From Parvibaculum sp002684405 (GTDB lineage Bacteria; Pseudomonadota; Alphaproteobacteria; Parvibaculales; Parvibaculaceae), in the NCBI GenBank assembly GCA_965140395.1, contig OZ223205.1:620001-684000 (forward strand): a stretch of DNA of 64,000 nt, given 5' to 3'. Positions 1-8,860 of this stretch are shown here, piece after piece. Each line of letters starts with the position of its first letter. Position 1 is the first letter of the stretch. Made by a program: the position numbers and the translations under genes. A model generated the notes under the pieces. It was given only the letters and a program-made list of their open reading frames with translations. It did no database searches and was not told where the DNA came from.

Positions 1-73
1 TGGCAAGGAAAAGATACCTTCGGGACAGCGCTAAGCGCGTCTCCTCCTCTGGCAAAACGGGAGAGCGCTCGCA

Positions 74-1366
74 GTGGCGAAGGGATCTGACGACGGCATA
101 GGGTTTTGGAGCGCCGCCGCCATCGGGATCGGCGGCATGGTCGGCGGCGGCATCTTCGCCGTGCTGGGCCTGTCGGTCGAACTGGCCCAGGGTGGTGCGC
201 CGGTCGCCTTTATGCTTGCCGGGATTGTCGCGCTCGTCACCTCCTACGCTTATGTGAAGCTTTCCGTCGCCATGCCCGAGCAGGGCGGTACGGTTTCCTT
301 TCTCGACAATGCGTTCGGCTCGGGCCTTCTGACCGGGGCGGCGAATATTCTCTTGTGGCTGAGCTACGTCATCATGCTCTCGCTCTACGCCTATGCCTTT
401 GGCAGCTATGGCGCGCAGCTCTTCCCGCCCATGTGGGACGGGATCGCAAGGCACGGCCTTATTTCCTTCGTCATCATCGCCATGACCGGCCTGAACCTGA
501 TGAGCGTGAAATCGGTCGGCAATGCGGAGGAATTGATCGTTGGCGTTAAGATCGCGATCCTGCTCGTCTTTGTCGGCTTCGGGATGATGTCGGTGGATGC
601 GGCGCGCATGGCGCCCTCGCAATGGGCGCCGCCGATTTCCCTGATTGCGGGCGGCATGATCATCTTCGTCGCATATGAAGGCTTCGAACTGATCGCCAAT
701 ACCGCGCAGGACGTGCGCGACCCCAAGCGAAACCTGCCGCGCGCCTTCTACTTTTCCGTCGGCTTCGTCATTCTGCTTTATGTGGCCGTGGCAGCGGTGA
801 CGATCGGCAACCTCGCGCCCTCAGAGGTGACCGCTGCGCGCGATTATGCGCTGGCTGCCGCGGCCAAGCCCTTTCTCGGTCAGGCAGGCTATGGCGCGAT
901 TACGCTCGCCGCGCTCCTCTCCACCATGTCGGCCATCAATGCGACACTTTATGGCGCCGCCCGGCTTTCCTATGTGATCGCGACGGACGGCGAACTGCCG
1001 AAATTCCTGGAGCGGAAAATCTGGAACCGTCCGGTGAGCGGTCTTCTCATCACCTGCGGCGTCACCCTGCTCACGGCGAATTTCTTCAACCTGCAAAGCA
1101 TCTCGACCATGGGGTCGACTGGCTTTTTGCTGATCTTCGCCGCTGTCAATGCCGCCGCCTTCCATCTGAGCGCGCGGATCGGCGCCGTGAAATGGCTGCC
1201 GGGCCTCGGCGTGGCGCTCTGTCTCGGCGCGCTTGCCTCCCTTCTCTGGCAGACGGGCGAAAGGCACCCCGAGCAGCTATGGGTGCTGGCCGTGCTGGTC
1301 GGCCTCGCCTTCCTGATCGAACTTGCCTACCGGGTATTCGGTATACGGAAAAACGAGAAGACCTGA
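74..1366 (+). CDS. APC-superfamily amino acid permease
   Basis: This 430-residue protein is predicted to be an integral inner-membrane permease that moves amino acids or related amines by proton or substrate exchange. It opens with the glycine-rich first helix typical of APC transporters (GIGGMVGGGIFAVLG, residues ~18-32), and hydrophobic segments alternate with short polar loops through the rest, consistent with about 12 membrane helices. The segment near residues 200-217 (FVAYEGFELIANTAQDV) matches the helix-6 region of the superfamily. The start is GTG at 74, with a GGGAGAG element about 7 bases upstream; no in-frame ATG gives a better N-terminus. It stands alone, convergent with the DUF4399 gene. 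The substrate cannot be told from sequence. Family placement is firm. Confidence 0.85.
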   Translation: MAKGSDDGIGFWSAAAIGIGGMVGGGIFAVLGLSVELAQGGAPVAFMLAGIVALVTSYAYVKLSVAMPEQGGTVSFLDNAFGSGLLTGAANILLWLSYVIMLSLYAYAFGSYGAQLFPPMWDGIARHGLISFVIIAMTGLNLMSVKSVGNAEELIVGVKIAILLVFVGFGMMSVDAARMAPSQWAPPISLIAGGMIIFVAYEGFELIANTAQDVRDPKRNLPRAFYFSVGFVILLYVAVAAVTIGNLAPSEVTAARDYALAAAAKPFLGQAGYGAITLAALLSTMSAINATLYGAARLSYVIATDGELPKFLERKIWNRPVSGLLITCGVTLLTANFFNLQSISTMGSTGFLLIFAAVNAAAFHLSARIGAVKWLPGLGVALCLGALASLLWQTGERHPEQLWVLAVLVGLAFLIELAYRVFGIRKNEKT

Positions 1367-1384
1367 GGCCGGAGCCTCTTCTGC

Positions 1385-1849
1385 CTATTCGACCGTAACC
1401 GTGATTTTCTTCGAAACCAGCGGCGGGTTGTGCGGCACATGGTTCATGTCGCCCATGATGAGCTGCAGCGTGTGTTCGCCCGGCGCGAGATCGACCGTCG
1501 TTTCCGTCTGCCCGCCGCCGAAATGCACATGATGCTCATCCGCCGGGATCGGCATGTCGAGATCCTCGCCCGTCGGCGCATCCGTATCGATCAGCAGGTG
1601 ATGATGCCCGGTCCTGGCCTTGTCGACACCGGCAGGCGCAACGCCCATCCCCTTAAGGCCGAAGCGGACCGTGACGGGGCTCGCAACCGTTGCCCCGTCT
1701 TCGGGCGAGATGATGTAGAGCGTCGCATCTTCCGGCCAGTAGGCGCCGTCTTGCGCCTGCGCGGCAACCGGATGGAGCGCATAGGTGGCGGGAAGCGCCA
1801 GCGCGGCGGCAAGGGCGCAGGATCGGATCGTCTGGGCGATGGAGGCCAT
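1385..1849 (-). CDS. secreted DUF4399 domain protein
   Basis: This 154-residue exported protein of unknown function has a signal peptide of about 33 residues (hydrophobic ALAAALALPATYA, then an AQAQ cleavage region). The mature part carries the DUF4399 pattern: PEDGATVASPVTVRFGLKGM, then TGHHHLLID, then ADEHHVHFGGGQTET, then LAPGEHTLQLIMGD. The clustered histidines are characteristic of the family and could bind metal, though that is inference. ATG at 1849 was chosen over the TTG one codon upstream because GGAG lies 7 bases before it on the minus strand. A Fur-like palindrome lies 20-38 bases upstream, suggesting iron control. It is convergent with the permease gene. Confidence 0.8.
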   Translation of the reverse strand: MASIAQTIRSCALAAALALPATYALHPVAAQAQDGAYWPEDATLYIISPEDGATVASPVTVRFGLKGMGVAPAGVDKARTGHHHLLIDTDAPTGEDLDMPIPADEHHVHFGGGQTETTVDLAPGEHTLQLIMGDMNHVPHNPPLVSKKITVTVE

Positions 1850-1868
1850 CAAAAAGCTCCGCAGTCAT

Positions 1869-1887
1869 AATGAGAATGGCTCTCATC
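1869..1887. promoter_or_regulatory. Fur-like box upstream of DUF4399 gene
   Basis: AATGAGAATGGCTCTCATC contains the inverted arms ATGAGA/TCTCAT. It closely resembles classical Fur boxes of the AATGAGAATnATTCTCATT type. It lies 20-38 bases before the DUF4399 start codon. On the minus strand TTGCGA and CATGAT (18-bp spacing) form a weak promoter whose -10 overlaps the box edge. A repressor bound here would block transcription. Confidence 0.5.
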
Positions 1888-1921
1888 ATGGCGCGGGCGT
1901 GCCCGTCTTCGCAAGCCGGGA

Positions 1922-4186
1922 TTATTTGTCCAGATTATAGGCCGCCAGCGCCGCCATATTGACGAGGTCCGACACCGTCGCCGTCATCGGGACGATCTGC
2001 ACGGGCTTTTTGAGCCCCACCAGCAGCGGACCGATCAGCGTGGAGCCGCCCAGCACCCGCAGGAGCTTCGTGGAAATCGACGCGGCGTGGATCGCGGGCA
2101 TGATGAGTACATTGGCAGGCTCCGTCAGGCGACAGAACGGATAGAGCGCCTGCGTCTCGCCGCTGAGCGCGACATCCGCGGCCATTTCGCCGTCATATTC
2201 GAAATCCACCCGGCGCTCGTCGAGAATGCGCACTGCGTCGCGCACCGTGCGGGGGCGCTCATGGGTATGCGTGCCGAAGCTCGAATTGGCCAGCAGCGCC
2301 ACGCGGGGCTCATAGCCGAGGCGGCGCGCCACCTCCGCCGTCTGCTCGGCCACATTGGCGAGGTCTTCCGGCGTCGGCATTTCATGCACATTGGTATCGG
2401 AGACGATCACCGTGCGGCCGCCGGCGACGACGAGCGTCACTCCGATGGGGCCGCGCCCGTCCTGATCGTCGATTACGCGGCGCACATCTTCGAGCGCCAC
2501 CGAATAGGTGCGCGTGACGCCGGTCACCATCGCATCGGCATCGCCTTCCTGCACCATCAGCGCGGAGAAGACGTTGCGGTCGTTGGTCGCAAGCCGGTAG
2601 CAGTCGCGATAGAGATAGCCCTTGCGCTGCAGCTTCTCATACAGGAAGTCGGTATAGGCATCGCTTTTCGGCCAGGTCCGCGCATTGCGGATGTCGAGCT
2701 GCGTGTTCGGATCGAGACCGGTCTGCTTCATCGTCTCGCGGATCTGGTCTTCGCGTCCGACGAGAATCGGATGGCCGAGACCTGAATCGCGGAAGGCGAT
2801 GGCGGCCCGGATGACGCGCTCTTCCTCGCCCTCGGCGAAGACGACGCGCTTGGGGTCGCGCTGCACCTTGTCCATGATGACCTGCAGCGTGCCCGCGGTC
2901 GGGTTCAGGCGCGCGGAAAGCCGGTTCTTGTAGCCTTCCATATCCACGATGGGCTGGCGTGCCACACCGCTATCCATCGCCGCCTTGGCGACGGCGGGCG
3001 GTATTTCGCGGATGAGGCGCGGGTCGAAAGGCACCGGAATGATGTATTGCGGGCCGAAGCGGGGACGCTCGCTCTGATAGGCGGCGGCCACCTCGTCCGG
3101 CACGTCTTCACGCGCCAGCGCGGCGAGCGCCTCGGCGCAGGCGATCTTCATATCCTCGTTGATCGAGGTCGCGCGCACATCCAGCGCGCCGCGGAAGATA
3201 TAGGGAAAGCCGAGGACGTTGTTCACCTGATTGGGATAGTCCGACCGGCCCGTCGCCATGATGGCGTCGTCGCGGACCTGCGCGACATCTTCCGGCGTGA
3301 TCTCCGGATCGGGATTGGCCATGGCGAAGATGATCGGCTTGGCGGCCATGCTCTCCACCATCTTCGGCGTGAGCGCGCCTTTCACCGACAGGCCGAGAAA
3401 CACGTCGGCGCCTGCGACGGCCTCTTCCAGCGTACGTGCATCCGTCTTCGCGGCATGTGCCGACTTCCACTGGTTCATGCCTTCTTCGCGGCCCGCATAG
3501 ATCACGCCCTTGGTGTCGCAGAGCAGCGCATTGTCATGCGGCAGGCCCATGGCCTTGATCAGCTCCAGGCAGGCGATGCCCGCCGAGCCTGCGCCGTTCA
3601 CGACCACCTTGATGTTTTCGATCTTGCGGTCGGTAAGATAGAGCGCGTTGATGAGGCCCGCGGCCGTGATGATCGCCGTGCCGTGCTGGTCGTCATGAAA
3701 GACGGGAATGTCCATCAGCTCGCGCAGGCGGCTCTCGATCATGAAGCATTCCGGCGCCTTGATGTCCTCAAGGTTGATGCCGCCGAAGGACGGCCCCAGA
3801 TAGCGCACCGCGTTGACCACTGCGTCGGCGTCTTCGGAATCGATTTCCAGATCGATCGAATCCACATCGGCAAAGCGCTTGAAAAGCACCGCCTTGCCTT
3901 CCATTACCGGCTTGGAGGCGAGCGCCCCCAGATTGCCGAGCCCCAGAATGGCCGTGCCGTTGGAGACGACCGCCACCATGTTGCCCTTGGCGGTGAAGTC
4001 GTAGGCGCAGTCGGGGTTTTCCGCGATGGCGCGTACCGGTACCGCCACGCCGGGGCTGTAGGCCAGCGACAGGTCGCGCTGCGTGGCCATCGGCTTCGTG
4101 GCGTGGATTTCGAGTTTGCCGGGCTTGCCCTCGCTGTGAAACAGCAGGGCCTCTTCGTCGGTAAACTGACGGCGCTTCTTGCTCAT
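1922..4186 (-). CDS. maeB: NADP-dependent malic enzyme with phosphotransacetylase-like domain
   Basis: This enzyme oxidatively decarboxylates malate to pyruvate and makes NADPH in the cytoplasm. The 754-residue product has the MaeB fusion architecture: a malic enzyme N-terminal half (AYSPGVAVPVRAI, then HDDQHGTAIITAAGL, then the Rossmann motif VVNGAGSAGIACLEL) and a phosphate acetyl/butyryltransferase-like C-terminal half from about residue 440 (VVFAEGEEERVIRAA ... LANSSFGTHTH). In this family the C-terminal part is usually regulatory, sensing acetyl-CoA, rather than catalytic. The open frame extends 37 codons further upstream, but family alignment and the MSKKRRQFTDEEALLFH N-terminus support ATG at 4186. 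No clear ribosome-binding site is visible. It is divergent from mutS. Confidence 0.93.
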   Translation of the reverse strand: MSKKRRQFTDEEALLFHSEGKPGKLEIHATKPMATQRDLSLAYSPGVAVPVRAIAENPDCAYDFTAKGNMVAVVSNGTAILGLGNLGALASKPVMEGKAVLFKRFADVDSIDLEIDSEDADAVVNAVRYLGPSFGGINLEDIKAPECFMIESRLRELMDIPVFHDDQHGTAIITAAGLINALYLTDRKIENIKVVVNGAGSAGIACLELIKAMGLPHDNALLCDTKGVIYAGREEGMNQWKSAHAAKTDARTLEEAVAGADVFLGLSVKGALTPKMVESMAAKPIIFAMANPDPEITPEDVAQVRDDAIMATGRSDYPNQVNNVLGFPYIFRGALDVRATSINEDMKIACAEALAALAREDVPDEVAAAYQSERPRFGPQYIIPVPFDPRLIREIPPAVAKAAMDSGVARQPIVDMEGYKNRLSARLNPTAGTLQVIMDKVQRDPKRVVFAEGEEERVIRAAIAFRDSGLGHPILVGREDQIRETMKQTGLDPNTQLDIRNARTWPKSDAYTDFLYEKLQRKGYLYRDCYRLATNDRNVFSALMVQEGDADAMVTGVTRTYSVALEDVRRVIDDQDGRGPIGVTLVVAGGRTVIVSDTNVHEMPTPEDLANVAEQTAEVARRLGYEPRVALLANSSFGTHTHERPRTVRDAVRILDERRVDFEYDGEMAADVALSGETQALYPFCRLTEPANVLIMPAIHAASISTKLLRVLGGSTLIGPLLVGLKKPVQIVPMTATVSDLVNMAALAAYNLDK

Positions 4187-4456
4187 GGGCGTATGGATCG
4201 GTATCTGGCCGGGGCCTGCGAAAGACGGGCGCATCCGCCCCGGATGGTGAAAAACAGCCCGCTTTGTAGGCGTTGAAATAACCGGAAACAAGGTCATTCT
4301 GATTATTTTTTTATTATTTTTGCCTTAAGGCGGTAATTTTCTTTCGTTTCCGTGACGGTAACTTGCTGGAAATAGTCGTTTGGCCATCGAAAATTTCAGG
4401 ATTTTCGACGCCGGATGCCCTATCCGCGGCCGTCCGTTCTGCTAATTTCCCTCTCC
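4187..4456. other. maeB/mutS divergent intergenic region
   Basis: This 270-bp spacer separates divergent maeB and mutS. It contains an unusually AT-rich stretch around 4300-4320, a perfect 10-bp palindrome GCCTTAAGGC at 4322-4331, and two CGGTAA repeats at 4331 and 4355. No convincing paired -35/-10 elements were found, though both promoters should lie here. Confidence 0.4.
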
Positions 4457-7198
4457 ATGTCCGAACCCACCGAAATATCAGAGCCCCCCGAAAAACAGCC
4501 GGCCCGGCAATCCGGCAAGGCCGATCCGGGCGTGACGCCGATGATGGCGCAATATCTGGAGATCAAGGCGAGCCATCCCGGCGCGCTTCTGTTCTACCGG
4601 ATGGGGGATTTCTACGAGCTGTTCTTCGACGATGCCGTGTCGGCGGCAGGGGCGCTCGATATCGCGCTGACCAAGCGCGGCAAGCATCTGGGCGAGGACA
4701 TCCCGATGTGCGGCGTGCCGGTGCACAGCCATGACACCTATCTGGAGCGGCTGATCCGCAAGGGCTTCAAGGTCGCCGTCTGCGAGCAGACGGAAGACCC
4801 CGCCGAAGCAAAGAAACGCGGCGCCAAATCCGTGGTCCGCCGCGAGGTGGTCCGTCTCGTCACCCCCGGCACGCTGACCGAAGACACGCTGCTGTCGCCG
4901 GGCGTGCATAATTATCTCGCTGCCATCGCCCGCATCGGCTCGGAAGCCGATTACGGTCTTGCCTGGGTCGATGTCTCGACCGGCGACCTTGCCGTGACGG
5001 CGCTCAACGCGGCCGCGCTGGGCGCGGAGCTTGCCCGTCTCAGGCCCGGCGAATTGCTCGTGCCGGAAAACCTGCTGGAGGCCGACGAGCTGGAAGGACC
5101 GCTTCACGCGGGCGGCGCGGTGACCCCTTTGCCCGCCCCCCGTTTCGACAGCACCCAGGCCGAACGGCGCCTGAAAGATCATCTGAATGTTGGCGCGCTG
5201 GAGGGATTCGGCCAGTTTGCCCGCGCCGAGATCGCGGCCATGGGCGCGCTGATCGACTATGTGGAGCTGACACAGGTGGGCCGCCTGCCGGCGCTGAAAC
5301 CGCCCCGGCGCATCGCCGTCGCCGACACCATGGCGATCGATGCGGCGACCCGCGCCAATCTCGAGCTGGTGCGCACGCTCTCCGGCGAAACCAAAGGTTC
5401 TCTCATGGCGACCGTCGACCGGACGGTCACGGCGGCGGGCGCGCGGGAACTTGCGGCGCGTCTCACCGCGCCGCTCACCGATCCCGCCCGCATCAATGCC
5501 CGCCTCGACGCGGTGGAATGGTTTCTCGACGCGCGCGACCCGAGGGGCATGCTGCGCGACCATCTGAAATCCGCGCCCGACATGGCCCGTGCGCTCTCGC
5601 GCCTTTCGCTGGGGCGCGGCGGCCCGCGTGACTTGGCGACCGTGAAGAACGGCCTTTCGGCGGCACACACTATCGCGGCGCTTCTGAACAATGCGCATCC
5701 GACGCTGCTGCCGTTGCCCGACGACATCGCGTCTGCCGCCGCTGCGCTCGACGGCGCTGCGCTGCCGTTGTGCGAAGAGCTGGGCAAGGCGCTTGCCGAA
5801 GAGTTGCCGCTTATGGCGCGTGACGGCGGCTTCGTTGCCAAAGGTTATTCCGCCGATCTCGACGAGACCCGTACGCTGCGCGACGACGCGCGCCGTCTCA
5901 TCGCCGGGCTTCAGACGCAATATGCCGAAAAGACCGGCGTGTCGGCCCTGAAGGTCCGGCACAACAATGTGCTTGGCTATTACATCGAAGTGTCGCCGCG
6001 CCATGCCGACAAGCTGACCGCCTCGGACGAGTTCATCCATCGCCAGACCATGGCGAATGCGATGCGTTTTACGACCGCCGAACTCGCCGATCTGGCAAGC
6101 CGTATCGCCGATGCGGGCGGCCGTTCGCTCGCGCTGGAGCTTGAGCTGTTCGATACGCTCACCGCGCAGGTGCTGGCCGAGCATGAAGTGATCGCGACGG
6201 CGGCTGAGGCGCTGGCCGCGCTCGATGCCTCCTCGGCCCTGGCCGAACTTGCCGCCGAACAGCGCTATACGCGGCCCCTTATCGATAACTCGCTCGCCTT
6301 CCACATCGAAGGTGGACGTCATCCGGTGGTCGAAACGGCGCTCAGGCGCGAGGCGAGTGGCGGCGATTTCGTGCCCAACGACTGCACATTGTCGGCGGAC
6401 AGTGGAGCGTCGAAACATATCTGGCTGCTCACCGGTCCCAACATGGCCGGTAAATCGACCTTTCTCCGGCAGAACGCGCTGATTGCTATCATGGCGCAGA
6501 TGGGCGGTTTCGTTCCGGCGGCCTCGGCGCATATCGGCGTGGTGGACCGGCTCTTTTCACGTGTCGGCGCGGCGGACGATCTGGCGCGCGGGCGCTCCAC
6601 CTTCATGGTGGAAATGGTCGAGACGGCGGCGATCCTCAATCAGGCCGGCCCGCGTTCCCTCGTCATCCTCGACGAGATCGGACGCGGCACGGCGACCTTC
6701 GACGGGCTTTCCATCGCCTGGGCGGCGGTCGAACATCTGCATGAGGTGAACAAGTCGCGCGCGCTTTTCGCGACGCATTACCACGAACTCACTTCGCTGG
6801 CGGAGCGGCTCGCCGGTCTCGCCAATGCGACCATGCGGGTGAAAGAGTGGGAGGGCGACGTGGTCTTCCTGCATGAAGTCGCGCCGGGCGCGGCGGACCG
6901 GTCCTATGGCATTCAGGTGGCGAGGCTTGCTGGCCTTCCCGCGCCGGTCATCGCACGCGCGCAGGATGTGCTGACCGCGCTGGAAGAGGGTGAGTTGAGT
7001 TCCGGCGGCGGCGCCAGGGCGGCGGCCCTGGTGGATGAACTGCCGCTCTTCTCCGCCGCGAAGGCGCCTGAGCCCACGGCCATGCCGAAAGAGAGCGAAG
7101 CGGAAAGAGCGCTCAAGGATATCGATCCTGATGAGCTGACGCCCAAACAGGCGCTCGAAGCGCTCTACCGGTTAAAGGCGCTGGACGACGGGAGCTAG
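4457..7198 (+). CDS. mutS: DNA mismatch repair protein MutS
   Basis: MutS recognises mismatches and small loops and recruits MutL in methyl-independent or strand-directed repair. The 913-residue product has the N-terminal mismatch-contacting motif (FYRMGDFYELFFDDA, the Phe-X-Glu motif) near residues 35-50, then connector, lever and clamp domains. It ends in an ABC-type ATPase with Walker A GPNMAGKST (~residue 660), signature region and Walker B LVILDEIGRGTATFDG (~735), then the ATHYHEL switch. The C-terminal tail ends in the short helical tetramerisation-like segment (LTPKQALEALYRLK). ATG at 4457 was preferred over the in-frame ATG at 4415 because the extra 14 residues are not family-like. 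The mutS-glnD-murJ neighbourhood is common in Rhizobiales. Confidence 0.95.
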   Translation: MSEPTEISEPPEKQPARQSGKADPGVTPMMAQYLEIKASHPGALLFYRMGDFYELFFDDAVSAAGALDIALTKRGKHLGEDIPMCGVPVHSHDTYLERLIRKGFKVAVCEQTEDPAEAKKRGAKSVVRREVVRLVTPGTLTEDTLLSPGVHNYLAAIARIGSEADYGLAWVDVSTGDLAVTALNAAALGAELARLRPGELLVPENLLEADELEGPLHAGGAVTPLPAPRFDSTQAERRLKDHLNVGALEGFGQFARAEIAAMGALIDYVELTQVGRLPALKPPRRIAVADTMAIDAATRANLELVRTLSGETKGSLMATVDRTVTAAGARELAARLTAPLTDPARINARLDAVEWFLDARDPRGMLRDHLKSAPDMARALSRLSLGRGGPRDLATVKNGLSAAHTIAALLNNAHPTLLPLPDDIASAAAALDGAALPLCEELGKALAEELPLMARDGGFVAKGYSADLDETRTLRDDARRLIAGLQTQYAEKTGVSALKVRHNNVLGYYIEVSPRHADKLTASDEFIHRQTMANAMRFTTAELADLASRIADAGGRSLALELELFDTLTAQVLAEHEVIATAAEALAALDASSALAELAAEQRYTRPLIDNSLAFHIEGGRHPVVETALRREASGGDFVPNDCTLSADSGASKHIWLLTGPNMAGKSTFLRQNALIAIMAQMGGFVPAASAHIGVVDRLFSRVGAADDLARGRSTFMVEMVETAAILNQAGPRSLVILDEIGRGTATFDGLSIAWAAVEHLHEVNKSRALFATHYHELTSLAERLAGLANATMRVKEWEGDVVFLHEVAPGAADRSYGIQVARLAGLPAPVIARAQDVLTALEEGELSSGGGARAAALVDELPLFSAAKAPEPTAMPKESEAERALKDIDPDELTPKQALEALYRLKALDDGS

Positions 7199-7199
7199 C

Positions 7200-7943
7200 C
7201 TATTTCCGTGCGACGTAGACGCATTCGTCGCGCAACAGGCCCCACTTCACTTCCTCGTCGGGCGAGCGTCGATAGGGCTCCACCTTGAAGCCGGCCTCGC
7301 TCAGCTTCTGCTGGAAGTCGCGCCCGTAGAAGCGCTTGTGGTCGGTGCCGCCGAAATGCACGAAGCGCAGATCGGGATCGGTGATCTGCGGGTTCTCATA
7401 GGTCTTGTCGCGCGACAGATTGATCGGCACGGAGAAGAAGCCGTAGCCGCCGGGCTTCAGCACCCGGTACATCTCTTCCATCGCCTTGCGGTCGTCGTCG
7501 ATATGCTCGAACACGTGATGTGCGATCACCACGTCGAAATAATTGTCGGGCCGGTCGATCGCGGTGATGTCGAGGCGGAATTTGGCGATGGGCGCATAAA
7601 GGTCCGCAGGCTCATAGCCCTCATTGTCCTTCATCAGCTTCATCAGCCATTTCTCGGGGCCGAAATGAAGGATCTTCTTGTCCGACAGGTCGATCCCGTG
7701 ATCCTGAATATAAAGCCACATCAGCCGATGCCGCTCGCGCGAGCCGCAATTGGGGCAACGTGTATCCCAGCGCGACGGGCGCCCGACACTCACGAAAGTG
7801 CCGTGATAGCCGCAGATCGGGCAGCTGCGGGCGATCTTCTTGCGCGAGAACTGGCCGCGATCCTTCCACCAGGCCTGCACCAGACGGCTGAAGATCTTGC
7901 GCTTGTCGAGCGGTGGATGGGGGAGCTGGCCTTGCTGTGACAC
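7200..7943 (-). CDS. zinc-ribbon class I SAM methyltransferase
   Basis: The product has an N-terminal zinc ribbon with two CxxC pairs (CPICGYHG and CPNCGSRERHR), followed by a class I methyltransferase core. That core includes a degenerate GxG motif at HFGPEKWL, the acidic FDVVIAHHVFEHIDDD motif IV and the post-IV LKPGGYGFF. This arrangement is found in methyltransferases linked to cell-surface glycan or small-molecule modification, but the substrate is unknown. The start is uncertain: an ORF opens at 8051, while GTG at 7943 gives a more natural 247-residue protein; neither has a clear Shine-Dalgarno. The stop lies one base past the mutS stop, convergently. A second zinc-ribbon methyltransferase occurs at 30075. 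Confidence 0.7.
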   Translation of the reverse strand: MSQQGQLPHPPLDKRKIFSRLVQAWWKDRGQFSRKKIARSCPICGYHGTFVSVGRPSRWDTRCPNCGSRERHRLMWLYIQDHGIDLSDKKILHFGPEKWLMKLMKDNEGYEPADLYAPIAKFRLDITAIDRPDNYFDVVIAHHVFEHIDDDRKAMEEMYRVLKPGGYGFFSVPINLSRDKTYENPQITDPDLRFVHFGGTDHKRFYGRDFQQKLSEAGFKVEPYRRSPDEEVKWGLLRDECVYVARK

Positions 7944-8116
7944 GGGGGCTGAAACCTGAAAATGGAGTGGGCTGCCCCGATACCGACCGGGACGAATTCG
8001 CGCCCAGTGTTGGGATCGGCGTCTCCTTGTCAAGCAAACCATGACTTGCACAAAAAAAGCGATGAGGCCCGGGGATCTGCCCGGGACCTCACCGCATTTT
8101 TCGTCAGTTGAAGCAG

Positions 8117-8446
8117 TTAGCCGTTTTCGCTCTTCCGGTCCGTATCCGGGACCACATACATGTCGCGGATCGACTGATCCATCGCCATGGCGCCCTTCAC
8201 CGGATCGCCGTTATCGCAGGCCTTTTTCCCGGCCTGGAATTTCGACTGGGCGTCTTTCCAGTAGGGCAGCCCCTTCTTTGTGGGCTCCAGAAAGTTGAAC
8301 TGTTTCGTCAGGGTCGTGCAGGCATTCTGCGCGTCGCCCTTGGACATATTGGCATTCACGGCCGCATGCGCGGAAACCGCAAAACCGGACGCAATGGCCA
8401 GGCTCATCGCCGAGGCGGTGAGGACGGCTCTTGTTCGGTCAAGCAT
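8117..8446 (-). CDS. small secreted hypothetical protein
   Basis: This 109-residue protein is not recognised. It has a clear signal peptide (TRAVLTASAMSLAIASGFAVSAHA, cleavage after about residue 28). The mature part is about 80 residues, lysine- and aspartate-rich and probably helical, with two cysteines about 30 residues apart that could form a disulfide. ATG at 8446 is supported by GGAGAGGATCAG just upstream on the minus strand, so the ATG five codons earlier is less likely. It is single, with no operon partner: the methyltransferase starts more than 170 bases downstream. Confidence 0.6.
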   Translation of the reverse strand: MLDRTRAVLTASAMSLAIASGFAVSAHAAVNANMSKGDAQNACTTLTKQFNFLEPTKKGLPYWKDAQSKFQAGKKACDNGDPVKGAMAMDQSIRDMYVVPDTDRKSENG

Positions 8447-8860
8447 CTGATCCTCTCCCATTCGTCCTGTGCGGGCCCCCCATTCAAATAAAGTCCCGCT
8501 TGATTGAAATGTGCGCCGGCGGGCAGTCCCGGGAGCGGGGGGATGAGAGACCGCCTCTATCGCCGGCGCGTTATGGATATGATCCCGAGGCTTGGCGGAA
8601 ACCGGACGATTTCATGGCAAAAATACGGCGCGTAATGAAAAGATATTAATAATTACAACGGGTTAACAGGTCGGACATCTTCAGCCACCGGCCCGCTGGA
8701 GGCCAGGCTTCGTCCCCTCCGCAAAGAAATCCGGCCTGCGGGATGGCAGGCGCCGCCCTCTGACGCCATTTCCTGCATGACATGTTATGGTGCAGTTGCG
8801 TTCGGACAGGATGCCGCGGCACCTCGCGCCGACACAATTTTCAGGACGATGGGAGTTTTC
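8447..8860. other. gene-free spacer before glnD
   Basis: This divergent spacer of 414 bp lies between the small secreted protein gene and glnD. It holds two copies of a GCCGGCG-type repeat (about 8515 and 8561) and an AT-rich patch at about 8630-8665. No convincing promoter pair was identified. Part of its 3' end is an open extension of the glnD frame back to ATG 8777, which has no ribosome-binding site. Confidence 0.4.

Noticed and set aside
4478..6532. 684-residue minus-strand ORF opposite mutS
   Set aside because: It lies entirely antisense to mutS and is an Arg/Gly/His-rich shadow typical of high-GC coding DNA.
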